Shown here: positions 1 to 7,976 of the stretch, piece by piece
Layout of the letters: the number at the start of each line of letters is the position of its first letter
Position numbering within the stretch: the stretch's first letter is position 1
Source: Flavobacterium seoulense
GTDB taxonomy: Bacteria; Bacteroidota; Bacteroidia; Flavobacteriales; Flavobacteriaceae
NCBI RefSeq assembly: GCF_000695795.1
Contig: NZ_JNCA01000025.1
Location: 1 to 40,470, forward strand
DNA: 40,470 nt
Direction: 5' to 3'
Program-made: the position numbers and the translations under genes
Notes under the pieces: generated by a model
The model's database searches: none
The model's input: the letters and a program-made list of their open reading frames with translations, nothing else
What the model was told of the DNA's origin: nothing

Positions 1-33
1 TGCTGATATAGCTTTCTAAAGGTTATTTGATAT

Positions 34-77
34 AAAAAAAGAGCTCATTTATTATCGAATAAATGAGCTCTTTTTTT
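34..77 (-). terminator. Rho-independent terminator of the minus-strand TSUP gene
   Basis: A 13-bp perfect stem (41-53 with 58-70, GAGCTCATTTATT) closes a 4-nt loop. It is flanked by A7 and T7 tracts, so it could work on both strands. It lies just past the stop of the TSUP permease at 93-875. The gene to its left is outside the window. Confidence 0.85.
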
Positions 78-92
78 ATGATTATTTCTGGA

Positions 93-875
93 TTAGAAAA
101 TTAATTTATATCCTGCAAAGAATAACATAATTGCTATGGCATTACGTAGGTACAGGTCTGGAATTTTTCCGCTCAGCATACTTCCTACAAAGATTCCGGG
201 AAGTGATCCCATTAACAATTGACCTAATAAGGAGTAATCTAAATTTCCCATAGAAGCATGTCCTATTCCTGCAACAAGGGTTAAAGGAACGGCGTGAGCA
301 ATTTCAGTTCCTACTAATCGGGGAGTTGGTAAAAGAGGGTAAAGGAAAAATAAAGTTACTGTTCCTAATGCACCTGCTCCAATTGAAGTAAGGGTTACTG
401 TTGCGCCTAATAAAATTCCAATGCCTATTGTAAGCATATTTTGAGTCGTACTCTCACTATGAAATTTATCACCAGCATGTTTCTTAGAAAATTTAGCAAT
501 TTTGTTTTTGAATAAAATAGCTATTGAGGTAAAAAGAAGTGCCCAACCCAAACTGGTTTTTATAACAGCATTGATTGTAGTGATATCAGTTTTAATATTA
601 TCAAGTATCCATAAGGTTACAGCTGCTGCCGGAAGACTTCCTAATGATAGCCAGCCTGTAATTTTCCAGTTGATGTTACTTTTTTTATTGTGAACAAATA
701 CACCTGCCATTTTTGTAAATGCAGCATATAATAAATCAGTTCCTACAGCAGTTGTTGGTGGGATGCCAAACCATAATAAAATAGGAGTCATTAAAGAGCC
801 TCCGCCTACACCTGTTAATCCAACTACAAAACCTACTACCAAACCAGCAATTACCAGTCCTATTTGAAAATCCAT
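93..875 (-). CDS. TSUP/TauE-SafE family permease
   Basis: A 260-residue membrane protein of the TSUP family (sulfite, sulfonate or sulfur-anion transporters). The N-terminal helix is followed by the glycine-rich motif GLTGVGGGSLMTPIL (about residues 20-34), and the second half repeats a related pattern (TSIGAGALGTVTL, about 162-174), as expected for this duplicated fold. Seven to eight hydrophobic segments can be seen. The gene is transcribed away from the sulfate-assimilation operon. Its promoter region carries the same 23-bp element as that operon's promoter, so I infer that it moves a sulfur compound such as sulfite or sulfate. Direction and substrate cannot be read from the sequence. The ATG at 875 starts a few bases below a TATTTTTG -7 box. 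Confidence 0.85.
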   Translation of the reverse strand: MDFQIGLVIAGLVVGFVVGLTGVGGGSLMTPILLWFGIPPTTAVGTDLLYAAFTKMAGVFVHNKKSNINWKITGWLSLGSLPAAAVTLWILDNIKTDITTINAVIKTSLGWALLFTSIAILFKNKIAKFSKKHAGDKFHSESTTQNMLTIGIGILLGATVTLTSIGAGALGTVTLFFLYPLLPTPRLVGTEIAHAVPLTLVAGIGHASMGNLDYSLLGQLLMGSLPGIFVGSMLSGKIPDLYLRNAIAIMLFFAGYKLIF

Positions 876-891
876 ATTTTAAAATTTTTGG

Positions 892-899
892 CAAAAATA
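892..899 (-). promoter_or_regulatory. Bacteroidota -7 box of the minus-strand TSUP gene
   Basis: Read on the minus strand this is TATTTTTG, a match to the Bacteroidota -7 consensus TAnnTTTG, 16 nt upstream of the ATG. I see no good -33 TTG. The shared operator-like element at 913-935 lies just upstream, in the spacer/-33 region. Confidence 0.55.
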
Positions 900-912
900 G
901 AAACTATTTTAT

Positions 913-935
913 TATTATCCTATTGGATTAATAGA
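913..935 (-). promoter_or_regulatory. Candidate operator, copy 1 of 2
   Basis: On the minus strand the core reads CCAATAGGATAATA, preceded by TCTATTAAT. It matches the element at 1106-1128 at 19 of 23 positions. It is an imperfect palindrome (TATTA-a-TCC, AATA, GGA-TAATA). Its place between the -7 box and the expected -33 region suits a repressor, but the regulator is unknown. Confidence 0.5.
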
Positions 936-1062
936 GTTTAATGGTTTTATTTTTATTAGAAGTTATGCTGTTTGATTTTGTCTATAATACAAAATTTTAA
1001 TTGTAATCTTTTTCTAGGATATATAGTATTAGATAGTTAGATAGCTGTAAAAAAGCAAGATA

Positions 1063-1097
1063 TTGTTTTTTTATTCTGTAAATATGTGGTAAATTTG
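1063..1097 (+). promoter_or_regulatory. Promoter of the sulfate-assimilation operon
   Basis: TAAATTTG at 1090-1097 matches the Bacteroidota -7 consensus TAnnTTTG exactly. A TTG at 1063-1065 may be the -33 element, though the 24-nt spacer is longer than usual. Transcription should start near 1104, which puts the operator-like element at 1106-1128 at the very start of the transcript. Confidence 0.55.
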
Positions 1098-1105
1098 CCG
1101 AGTAA

Positions 1106-1128
1106 TCTAGTAAACCGATAGGGTAATA
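1106..1128 (+). promoter_or_regulatory. Candidate operator, copy 2 of 2
   Basis: Core CCGATAGGGTAATA (1115-1128) preceded by TCTAGTAAA. It agrees with the element in the divergent TSUP promoter at 19 of 23 positions and lies immediately downstream of the -7 box, a classic repressor site. An Rrf2-, TetR- or LacI-type regulator of sulfur metabolism is possible; none is encoded in this window. Confidence 0.5.
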
Positions 1129-1157
1129 GATTTACAGTTGGTTTAAATCTAAAAAAT

Positions 1158-2048
1158 ATGGTAGAAAACACTAATGCAGTTAAGTTTAATTTCTCTTTGA
1201 ATGGTCGTTTATTGGTAGTGGTACCATTAGTTTTATTGATAGGGTTAATAGTGATGCTGGTTTGTAATCATTATGATGAGTTTACATGGGATGGTTTTGT
1301 GTCGGGGTTTGATCAGGAATTAGTAGTGTTTTTTGCAATTGGTGTTTTTGCACAATTAGTAGATGGAACTTTAGGAATGGGTTATGGGGCGACATCTAGT
1401 TCTTTTTTATTGGCTTATGGAATTTCGCCGGCAATCAGCAGTACAGGAGTACATGTTGCAGAGATGTTTACTACAGGAGCCTCGGCAATTTCGCATCATA
1501 AATTTGGGAATATTAATAAAAAGTTGTTGAAGAATCTTTTAATTCCGGGAGTTATTGGTTCTATTACTGGAGCTTATTTGTTGTCAGATGTCATTGATGG
1601 CGATGTAATAAAGCCTTTTATAGCAGTTTATATGATGATTTTAGCGGTTGTTATCGTTATTAAAGCAACCAGAAAAAATATAACTAAAAAGAAGACGAAA
1701 AAATTAGGAATTCTAGCTATCTTTGGCGGTTTTATGGATTCTGTTGGCGGAGGCGGTTGGGGACCAATTGTTACATCAACTTTATTAGGGCGTGGAAGAA
1801 ATCCTCGTTACACTATTGGGTCTGTAAATGCAGCTGAATTTGCAGTGTCATTTGCCAGTGGAATTACCTTTATGTTATTTGGAGGAATACAAGGTTGGCA
1901 GGTGATATTAGGATTAATATTAGGAGGTGTGATTGCAGCTCCTCTTGCAGCTTATTTAGTGAATAAAATTCAAAGAAAACCTATGATGATTGTTGTAGGG
2001 ATTTTAATTATTGTTTTGAGTTTGAAAACACTTTCAAAATATTTTTAA
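1158..2048 (+). CDS. TSUP/TauE-SafE family permease, probable sulfate or sulfite transporter
   Basis: A 296-residue membrane protein with an extra N-terminal helix (about residues 17-38) before the TSUP repeat. The two family motifs are visible: AQLVDGTLGMGYGATSSSFL (about 65-84) and the matching GGFMDSVGGGGWGPIVTSTL in the second half. It is the first gene of the cys operon; cysH begins 14 nt after its stop. No sulfate ABC transporter, SulP or PiT-type permease is present in the window. From the context I infer that this TSUP protein brings in sulfate for the operon, or removes excess sulfite. It is only distantly related to the divergent neighbour at 93-875, so the pair is not a recent duplication. 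Confidence 0.85.
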   Translation: MVENTNAVKFNFSLNGRLLVVVPLVLLIGLIVMLVCNHYDEFTWDGFVSGFDQELVVFFAIGVFAQLVDGTLGMGYGATSSSFLLAYGISPAISSTGVHVAEMFTTGASAISHHKFGNINKKLLKNLLIPGVIGSITGAYLLSDVIDGDVIKPFIAVYMMILAVVIVIKATRKNITKKKTKKLGILAIFGGFMDSVGGGGWGPIVTSTLLGRGRNPRYTIGSVNAAEFAVSFASGITFMLFGGIQGWQVILGLILGGVIAAPLAAYLVNKIQRKPMMIVVGILIIVLSLKTLSKYF

Positions 2049-2062
2049 ATTATAAATATAAT

Positions 2063-2764
2063 ATGAGTACAGCTATAGTTCAAGCATTGTTAGAAAAAAC
2101 TAAGGATTTATCTATTGAAGAGACTTTTGCTTTTTTAGCAAATGAATACAAGGATAAAGTAGTTTTTTCAACTTCTTTTGGACAAGAAGATCAGGTGATT
2201 ACGGCAATGATTGCTAAAGCAGAAGCACCGATCACGATTTTCACCCTTGATACAGGGCGTCTTTTTCAGGAAACCTATGATGTTTTTCATAGAACACAAA
2301 AAAAATACAAATTACTTATCAAAGTTTATTTTCCGGAAGCTAAAGCAGTTGAAGAATTGCTGGAGAAAAAAGGACCAAATAGCTTTTTTGAGTCGGTTGA
2401 AAACAGAAAAGAATGTTGTTTTATTCGAAAAGTAGTGCCGCTTAAAAAAGCATTGGCAGGAAATAAAATCTGGATAACAGGTTTAAGAGCAGAACAATCA
2501 GAAAACAGAAGCGATTTGCATTTGTTTGAATATGATGCTAATTTTGACCTCGTAAAATTCAATCCATTATTAAAATGGACTTTAGAAGATGTTCAAAAAT
2601 ATATTGATGATAATAATGTGCCACAAAACAGTTTACATAAAAAAGGATTTGTAAGTATTGGTTGTGCGCCTTGTACCAGAGCAATTGTAGAAGGAGAAGA
2701 TATTAGAGCAGGAAGATGGTATTGGGAACAAAGCCATAAAGAATGTGGATTACATGGAAAATAA
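2063..2764 (+). CDS. cysH: Assimilatory adenylyl-sulfate (APS) reductase
   Basis: A 233-residue PAPS/APS reductase family protein that reduces activated sulfate to sulfite with thioredoxin or glutaredoxin electrons. The P-loop-like region is VFSTSFGQEDQVI (about 34-46). Two cysteine pairs, C118-C119 (KECCFIRK) and C201/C204 (GCAPC), are the [4Fe-4S] ligands typical of APS reductases. The catalytic cysteine is C228 in the C-terminal ECGLHGK. PAPS-specific reductases lack the cluster pairs, so APS is the likely substrate, which agrees with the absence of an APS kinase (cysC) here. It lies second in the cys operon, 56 nt before cysD. The gene symbol follows usual Bacteroidota annotation. Confidence 0.93.
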   Translation: MSTAIVQALLEKTKDLSIEETFAFLANEYKDKVVFSTSFGQEDQVITAMIAKAEAPITIFTLDTGRLFQETYDVFHRTQKKYKLLIKVYFPEAKAVEELLEKKGPNSFFESVENRKECCFIRKVVPLKKALAGNKIWITGLRAEQSENRSDLHLFEYDANFDLVKFNPLLKWTLEDVQKYIDDNNVPQNSLHKKGFVSIGCAPCTRAIVEGEDIRAGRWYWEQSHKECGLHGK

Positions 2765-2820
2765 AAGATAGAATTTTTATGTTTTATCGAATTAATAAAT
2801 AAACAAATTACCAAATAATA

Positions 2821-3720
2821 ATGAGTTCAGTTTTAAAAACAAATGCTTTAGAAAGCGAAGCGATTTACATTTTTAGAGAAGTTATTTCTCAATTTGAAAA
2901 GCCGGTGTTGCTTTTTTCAGGAGGAAAAGATTCAATTACCTTAGTGAGATTAGCACAAAAAGCTTTTTTTCCGGCTAAGATTCCTTTTCCATTGTTGCAC
3001 GTAGACACAGGACATAACTTTCCTGAAACTATCGAATTTAGAGATAAATTAGTTAAAGAATTAGGATTAGAGTTAATCGTTCGTAATGTACAAGACGCTA
3101 TTGATGAGGGGAAAGTTGTTGAAGAAACTGGTCGTTACGCAAGTAGAAACAGTTTACAAACTACAACACTTTTAGATGCTATTGAAGAATTTAAATTTGA
3201 TGCTTGTATTGGTGGAGCACGTCGTGATGAAGAAAAAGCTAGAGCTAAAGAACGTATTTTCTCTGTTCGTGATGATTTTGGTCAATGGGATGAAAAAAAC
3301 CAACGTCCGGAATTATTTGATTTATTAAATGGTAAAATTGAGTTAGGACAAAACGTACGTGTGTTTCCTATTTCAAACTGGACAGAATTAGATGTTTGGA
3401 GTTATATTGAACAAGAGCAAATTGAAATTCCATCTATTTACTTCTCTCACACTCGTAAAGTATTTGTAAGAGACGGAATGATTTGGTCTCACTCGCCATT
3501 TGTTTATCAGGATGAAGACGAGGAAATTGAAGAAAGAGTAGTTCGTTTTAGAACTGTTGGAGATATGAGTTGTACTGCTGCTGTTGAGTCTTATGCAGGA
3601 ACTATTGCAGAAGTTGTTGGCGAAATCAGACAATCTACAATTTCTGAAAGAGGAGCTCGTATTGACGATAAACGTTCGGAAGCTGCAATGGAGAAAAGAA
3701 AACAACAAGGATACTTTTAA
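2821..3720 (+). CDS. cysD: Sulfate adenylyltransferase subunit 2
   Basis: A 299-residue catalytic subunit of the heterodimeric ATP sulfurylase, which forms APS from ATP and sulfate. The PP-loop motif FSGGKDSITLVRLAQKA (about residues 32-48) binds ATP; the conserved LLHVDTGHNFPE and CIGGARRDEEKARAKER segments are present. The C-terminus ends in the expected EKRKQQGYF. Length is normal for CysD (about 300). It works with CysN, encoded next. The 100-nt gap to cysN is unusually long for this operon and holds a low-complexity word repeat (AGTTAG/GAAGTTAG). Confidence 0.96.
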   Translation: MSSVLKTNALESEAIYIFREVISQFEKPVLLFSGGKDSITLVRLAQKAFFPAKIPFPLLHVDTGHNFPETIEFRDKLVKELGLELIVRNVQDAIDEGKVVEETGRYASRNSLQTTTLLDAIEEFKFDACIGGARRDEEKARAKERIFSVRDDFGQWDEKNQRPELFDLLNGKIELGQNVRVFPISNWTELDVWSYIEQEQIEIPSIYFSHTRKVFVRDGMIWSHSPFVYQDEDEEIEERVVRFRTVGDMSCTAAVESYAGTIAEVVGEIRQSTISERGARIDDKRSEAAMEKRKQQGYF

Positions 3721-3752
3721 GAAGTTAGTAGTTAAGAGTCAGAAGTTAGAAG
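3721..3752 (+). repeat. Low-complexity word repeat between cysD and cysN
   Basis: Repeated variants of the word GAAGTTAG / AGTTAAGAGT fill the first third of the gap. The same word family appears inverted upstream of queA (30605-30630). Confidence 0.5.
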
Positions 3753-3820
3753 AATCAAAAAAACATACAGATTTAAGTTTCGAAAGAACCTGAAATTTTA
3801 AACCTGAAACAAAATATAAA

Positions 3821-5065
3821 ATGGAAGTTTTAAAAATAGCAACGGCGGGGAGTGTAGATGACGGAAAGAGTACATTAATTGGAAGATTATTATACGATAC
3901 ACAATCGCTTACTACAGATAAATTAGAAGCAATTGAAAAAAGCAGTAAACAAAAAGGATATGATTATTTAGATTTCTCTTTGGCTACTGACGGATTAGTG
4001 GCAGAGAGAGAACAAGGAATCACTATTGATGTGGCTCACATTTATTTTTCTACAGCTAAGAAAAGTTACATCATTGCTGATACTCCTGGTCACGTAGAAT
4101 ATACCCGTAACATGGTTACTGGGGCTTCTACTTCACAAGTTTCAATCATTTTGATTGATGCTCGTAAAGGAGTAATTGAGCAAACATACCGTCACTTTTT
4201 TATCAATAATTTATTGAGAGTAAAAGATGTGATTGTTGCTGTAAACAAAATGGATTTAGTTGATTATTCAGAGGAAGTTTTCAATAAAATCAAAGCTGAT
4301 TTTCAGGCATTGAATGCAAAAAGTTCTTATAAAGAGCAAAACGTAAGTTATATTCCTTTGAGTGCTTTAACTGGAGACAATGTGGTGGAAAGTTTAGGAA
4401 AAATGCCTTGGTACACAGGTCAAACTATCCTTCAGCATTTAGAAGAATTAGATTCGAAAGATGTTTATGATAACGGAAAAGCTCGTTTTCCTGTTCAAAC
4501 AGTAATTCGTCCAAAAACTGAAGAATACCACGATTTTAGAGGATATGCAGGTAAATTATACGGAAATAATATTAAGGTAGGAGATGCTGTTACAGTTTTA
4601 CCTTCTTTAACAGAATCTAAAGTAACTAATATTCATTTCTTTGATAAACAATTTGATGAAGCAGTTGCAGGTTCGTCTATTACAATTGAGTTGGAAAATG
4701 ACATCAATGTAACCAGAGGTGATATGATTGTAAAATCGAATGAATTGCCTAAAGTTGAAAAAGAGATTACTACTACAGTTTGCTGGATGGATAGCAAAAA
4801 ATTAGTAGCAGGAACTAAATATTTAGTGCAACACAATACTAATAGAGTTTTAGCAAAAGTGGATAGCATTAAAAATGTTATTGCAACTGATTATTCAGGA
4901 GAAACTCCGGCAACTCAATTAGGGATTAACGAAATTGGTGAAGTAAATATCAAATTAAGCAAAGCGTTATATTTTGATGCTTACGATGATAATAAATCAA
5001 ATGGAGCTTTTATTTTAATTGATCCATCAACAAACACAACAGCAGGAGTAGGATTTATTAGATAA
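3821..5065 (+). CDS. cysN: Sulfate adenylyltransferase subunit 1 (GTPase)
   Basis: A 414-residue EF-Tu-like GTPase that drives APS formation by CysD through GTP hydrolysis. G1 is AGSVDDGKSTLIGRLLYD (about residues 8-25), G3 is DTPGHVEYTRNM, and G4 is NKMDL. Two beta-barrel domains follow. The protein ends after the third domain at the length of stand-alone CysN; there is no fused CysC APS-kinase domain, in keeping with the APS-type reductase encoded at 2063-2764. The ATG at 3821 leads directly into MEVLKIATAGSVDDGKS, which fixes the start. Confidence 0.96.
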   Translation: MEVLKIATAGSVDDGKSTLIGRLLYDTQSLTTDKLEAIEKSSKQKGYDYLDFSLATDGLVAEREQGITIDVAHIYFSTAKKSYIIADTPGHVEYTRNMVTGASTSQVSIILIDARKGVIEQTYRHFFINNLLRVKDVIVAVNKMDLVDYSEEVFNKIKADFQALNAKSSYKEQNVSYIPLSALTGDNVVESLGKMPWYTGQTILQHLEELDSKDVYDNGKARFPVQTVIRPKTEEYHDFRGYAGKLYGNNIKVGDAVTVLPSLTESKVTNIHFFDKQFDEAVAGSSITIELENDINVTRGDMIVKSNELPKVEKEITTTVCWMDSKKLVAGTKYLVQHNTNRVLAKVDSIKNVIATDYSGETPATQLGINEIGEVNIKLSKALYFDAYDDNKSNGAFILIDPSTNTTAGVGFIR

Positions 5066-5107
5066 TCCTGTTTCGCTAAAGCAAACACACAACACACAAA
5101 GTAAAAA

Positions 5108-5139
5108 AGCTGTAAGCTGTAAGCTTAAAGCCCAAAGCC
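5108..5139 (+). repeat. Low-complexity word repeat upstream of the sulfite reductase
   Basis: AGCTGTA is repeated in tandem (5108-5126) and followed by AAAGCCCAAAGCC, ending 7 nt before the sulfite reductase start. It is one of several such tracts next to start codons in this window. Confidence 0.5.
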
Positions 5140-5146
5140 AAGAGAA

Positions 5147-7237
5147 ATGGAAAGTTTTAGAACAGAAATAGAAAATCCGATTGTCCAAAAAGAGATTATC
5201 GATTTAGAGAAAAAAATACACGCATTCCGTGGAGGTAAAATTGATGACGAACGTTTTCGTAGTCTTCGTTTAGCTCGTGGTATCTATGGTCAGCGTCAGG
5301 AAGGCGTACAAATGATTCGTATTAAATTACCTTACGGAAAGGTAAGCAGTGAGCAATTAAGAAGAATAACTGATGTTTCAGAAAAATATTCTACAGGTCG
5401 TTTGCACATTACTACGCGTCAGGATATTCAAATTCACTATGTGAGTTTAGACAGAACTCCTGAACTTTGGGCAGATTTGGCTAAAGATGATATCACTTTA
5501 AGAGAAGCTTGTGGAAATACCGTTCGTAATATTACAGGAAGTGAATTAGCAGGAGTTGATGTTGATGAGCCATTTGATGTAACTCCTTATGCTCACGCAT
5601 TGTTCCAATATTTGTTGCGTAACCCAATTTGTCAGGAAATGGGACGTAAATTTAAAATCTCATTCTCTTCATCTGATAAGGATACGGCTTTGAGTTATTT
5701 ACATGATTTAGGATTTATTCCTAAAATTGTAAATGGACAAAAAGGATTCAAAGTAATGTTAGGTGGAGGATTAGGTTCTCAGCCTTCTCACGCTGAATTA
5801 CTTTCGGAATTTATTCCTGTAAACCAAATTATTCCAACTGCCGAAGGTGTAATTCGTGTTTTTGACCGTCATGGGGAAAGAGCAAAACGTTTAAAAGCAC
5901 GTTTGAAATTCTTAATCAAAGATTTAGGTCGTGACGAATTTTTACGTTTAGTTGACGAAGAGAAAAAAGCATTGCCTTTTCACTCTTACGAAATAGATAC
6001 AACTGCTTTTGAAGGACCTATTACTGAACCTTTATTAGAAGTACCAACAGTTACAATTGAAGATGTTGCAGCTTATGAAGCCTGGAAAAAATCAAATGTA
6101 ATTGCTCAAAAACAAGCGGGTTATGTAGCTATTGGGGTAAAAGTACTTTTAGGAGATTTTTATATCGATAAAGCAAGGTTATTAGCTGATTTAATCAAAA
6201 ACTACGGAGCAAATGAATTGCGTTTTTCATTACGTCAAAACATTGTAATCCGTAATATTAAAGAAGAGAATTTACCATTCTTCTATCAGGAATTAGCCAA
6301 ATTAGATATGGTTAATTTAGGTTATGATACTGTTGGTGATATTACGGCTTGTCCGGGTACAGATACTTGTAACTTAGGTATTGCAAGTAGTACTGGTATT
6401 GCTGATGAATTAGAAAGAGTATTAAAAGCAGAGTTTCCACAATTTGCAAACAACAAAGAAATCACAATCAAAATTAGTGGTTGTATGAATGCTTGTGGAC
6501 AACATAATATGGCCGAAATTGGTTTCCAGGGAATGTCAATAAATTCAGGGAAATTAGTAGCGCCAGCATTACAAGTATTGTTAGGTGGAGGAAATTTAGG
6601 AGATGGAAAAGGACGTTTTGCTGATAAAGTTATCAAAATTCCTAGCCGTCGTGGACCAGAAGCTTTACGTTTAATTTTAAATGATTTTGAAGCTAATGCT
6701 AACGGAGCTACATTTTTAGATTATTATGATGCAAACGGAGAGAAATATTTCTACGAATTCTTAAAACCTCTTGCGGATGTTACTAATCTTACCGAAGCTG
6801 ATTTTGTTGACTGGGGTAATGCTGACAACTATGTAAAAGCGGTAGGTGTAGGAGAATGTGCTGGTGTTGTTATCGATTTAGTAGCTACATTATTGTATGA
6901 AGCTAAAGACAAATTAATAGTGGCTCAGGAATCTTTCGAAGAAGGAAAATGGTCTGATTCTATTTATCAGGCGTATGCAGGTTTTGTTAACGGAGCAAAA
7001 GCTTTATTATTGGCTGAAAAGCAAAAAACAAATACTCATGCCGGAATCATTGATTCATTCGATACAGTTTTCGTTGAAGGAAATAAAATTGAATTAGCAA
7101 CTTCTTTTAGAGATTTAGTATACCAAATCAATAAAAATGAGCCTTCTGAAGCTTTTGCTAAACAATACATTCAGGAAGCAATTACTTTCTTCGAAAAATT
7201 AGAAGCATACAGAGAGCAGGATTTAGCTAAAGCATAA
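5147..7237 (+). CDS. Siroheme [4Fe-4S] sulfite reductase with a C-terminal HEPN-like domain
   Basis: A 696-residue nitrite/sulfite reductase that reduces sulfite to sulfide with six electrons. The two ferredoxin-like half domains and siroheme domains span about residues 1-550. The cluster/siroheme cysteines are C402 and C408 (CPGTDTC), then C446 and C450 (GCMNAC), a canonical CX5C...CX3C set. The remaining part (about 560-690) is all-helical and resembles HEPN domains (EGKWSDSIYQAYAGFVNGAK, then KTNTHAGIIDSFD); plain ferredoxin- or NADPH-dependent reductases lack it. No flavoprotein subunit (cysJ) is nearby, so electrons probably come from ferredoxin reduced by the FNR at 7977-9029. The next gene starts 9 nt downstream. 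Confidence 0.92.
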   Translation: MESFRTEIENPIVQKEIIDLEKKIHAFRGGKIDDERFRSLRLARGIYGQRQEGVQMIRIKLPYGKVSSEQLRRITDVSEKYSTGRLHITTRQDIQIHYVSLDRTPELWADLAKDDITLREACGNTVRNITGSELAGVDVDEPFDVTPYAHALFQYLLRNPICQEMGRKFKISFSSSDKDTALSYLHDLGFIPKIVNGQKGFKVMLGGGLGSQPSHAELLSEFIPVNQIIPTAEGVIRVFDRHGERAKRLKARLKFLIKDLGRDEFLRLVDEEKKALPFHSYEIDTTAFEGPITEPLLEVPTVTIEDVAAYEAWKKSNVIAQKQAGYVAIGVKVLLGDFYIDKARLLADLIKNYGANELRFSLRQNIVIRNIKEENLPFFYQELAKLDMVNLGYDTVGDITACPGTDTCNLGIASSTGIADELERVLKAEFPQFANNKEITIKISGCMNACGQHNMAEIGFQGMSINSGKLVAPALQVLLGGGNLGDGKGRFADKVIKIPSRRGPEALRLILNDFEANANGATFLDYYDANGEKYFYEFLKPLADVTNLTEADFVDWGNADNYVKAVGVGECAGVVIDLVATLLYEAKDKLIVAQESFEEGKWSDSIYQAYAGFVNGAKALLLAEKQKTNTHAGIIDSFDTVFVEGNKIELATSFRDLVYQINKNEPSEAFAKQYIQEAITFFEKLEAYREQDLAKA

Positions 7238-7246
7238 GCATAAAAA

Positions 7247-7870
7247 ATGAGTGAAAATAACAACACAAATAGTATTGATTTACAGTCAGAAGCGCAGGAA
7301 CGTAATGAATTGTATCCAATATTTTTAAAACTACATAATCTAAGTGTGCTTATTGTAGGCGGAGGAAATGTAGGTTTAGAAAAGTTATCTTTTTTACTCA
7401 AGTCAAGTCCTAATGCAAAAGTTGAGGTTGTTGCGCCACGTTTTATTGATGAATTAGTTGAATTAGCCGCAAAACATCCTGCTGTAAAATTGACTAAAAA
7501 AAGATTCAGAAAAAAAATGCTGAAAAAGCGTAATATGGTAATAGCCTGTACAGATGATTTGAAAGTAAATAAACGCGTATACGAATTGTCCCGAAAAAGA
7601 TATTTGATATGCAATATTGCTGATACACCTGATTTATGCGATTATTATTTAGGAGGAATTGTGACAAAAGGAAACGTAAAGATTGCCATTTCGACTAATG
7701 GGAAATCACCTACAACAGCCAAACGCTTGAGAGAGTTTTTTGAGGAAGTAATACCGGAAGATATTAATCAAATGGTTCAAAACCTCAATGATTATCGAAA
7801 TACTCTTAAAGGAGATTTTGAAGAAAAGGTTCAAAAAATGAATGAGATTACTCAATCATTAAAAAAATAA
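7247..7870 (+). CDS. Precorrin-2 dehydrogenase / sirohydrochlorin ferrochelatase
   Basis: A 207-residue protein matching the N-terminal (CysG-B / Met8-like) half of siroheme synthase. The NAD-binding motif is LIVGGGNVGLEKLSFLL (about residues 31-47), and the CysG signature ISTNGKSPTTAKRLREFFEE is present. It oxidises precorrin-2 and inserts iron to make the siroheme needed by the sulfite reductase encoded 9 nt upstream. The uroporphyrinogen-III methyltransferase half (CobA/CysG-A) is not fused and is not elsewhere in the window. This is the last gene of the tight operon. Confidence 0.9.
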   Translation: MSENNNTNSIDLQSEAQERNELYPIFLKLHNLSVLIVGGGNVGLEKLSFLLKSSPNAKVEVVAPRFIDELVELAAKHPAVKLTKKRFRKKMLKKRNMVIACTDDLKVNKRVYELSRKRYLICNIADTPDLCDYYLGGIVTKGNVKIAISTNGKSPTTAKRLREFFEEVIPEDINQMVQNLNDYRNTLKGDFEEKVQKMNEITQSLKK

Positions 7871-7976
7871 ATAGAAAAGTGTAATTGTTAGAAAAACGAT
7901 GACCGAAATCATGTAATACTTTTGATTTTTTTCGTTTCTTTGCAATTATTAAGAATGATTATAAATAAATTACAAA

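Noticed and set aside
502..693. 63-codon plus-strand frame opposite the TSUP gene
   Set aside because: It is antisense to a well-supported permease, has no promoter and no family features; other small frames opposite metH, pnp, aroA and the sulfite reductase were dropped for the same reason.
970..1005. 11-codon frame (MLFDFVYNTKF) before the cys operon as a leader peptide
   Set aside because: It lies upstream of the predicted promoter, contains no Cys or Met codon cluster, and is not followed by a terminator/antiterminator pair.
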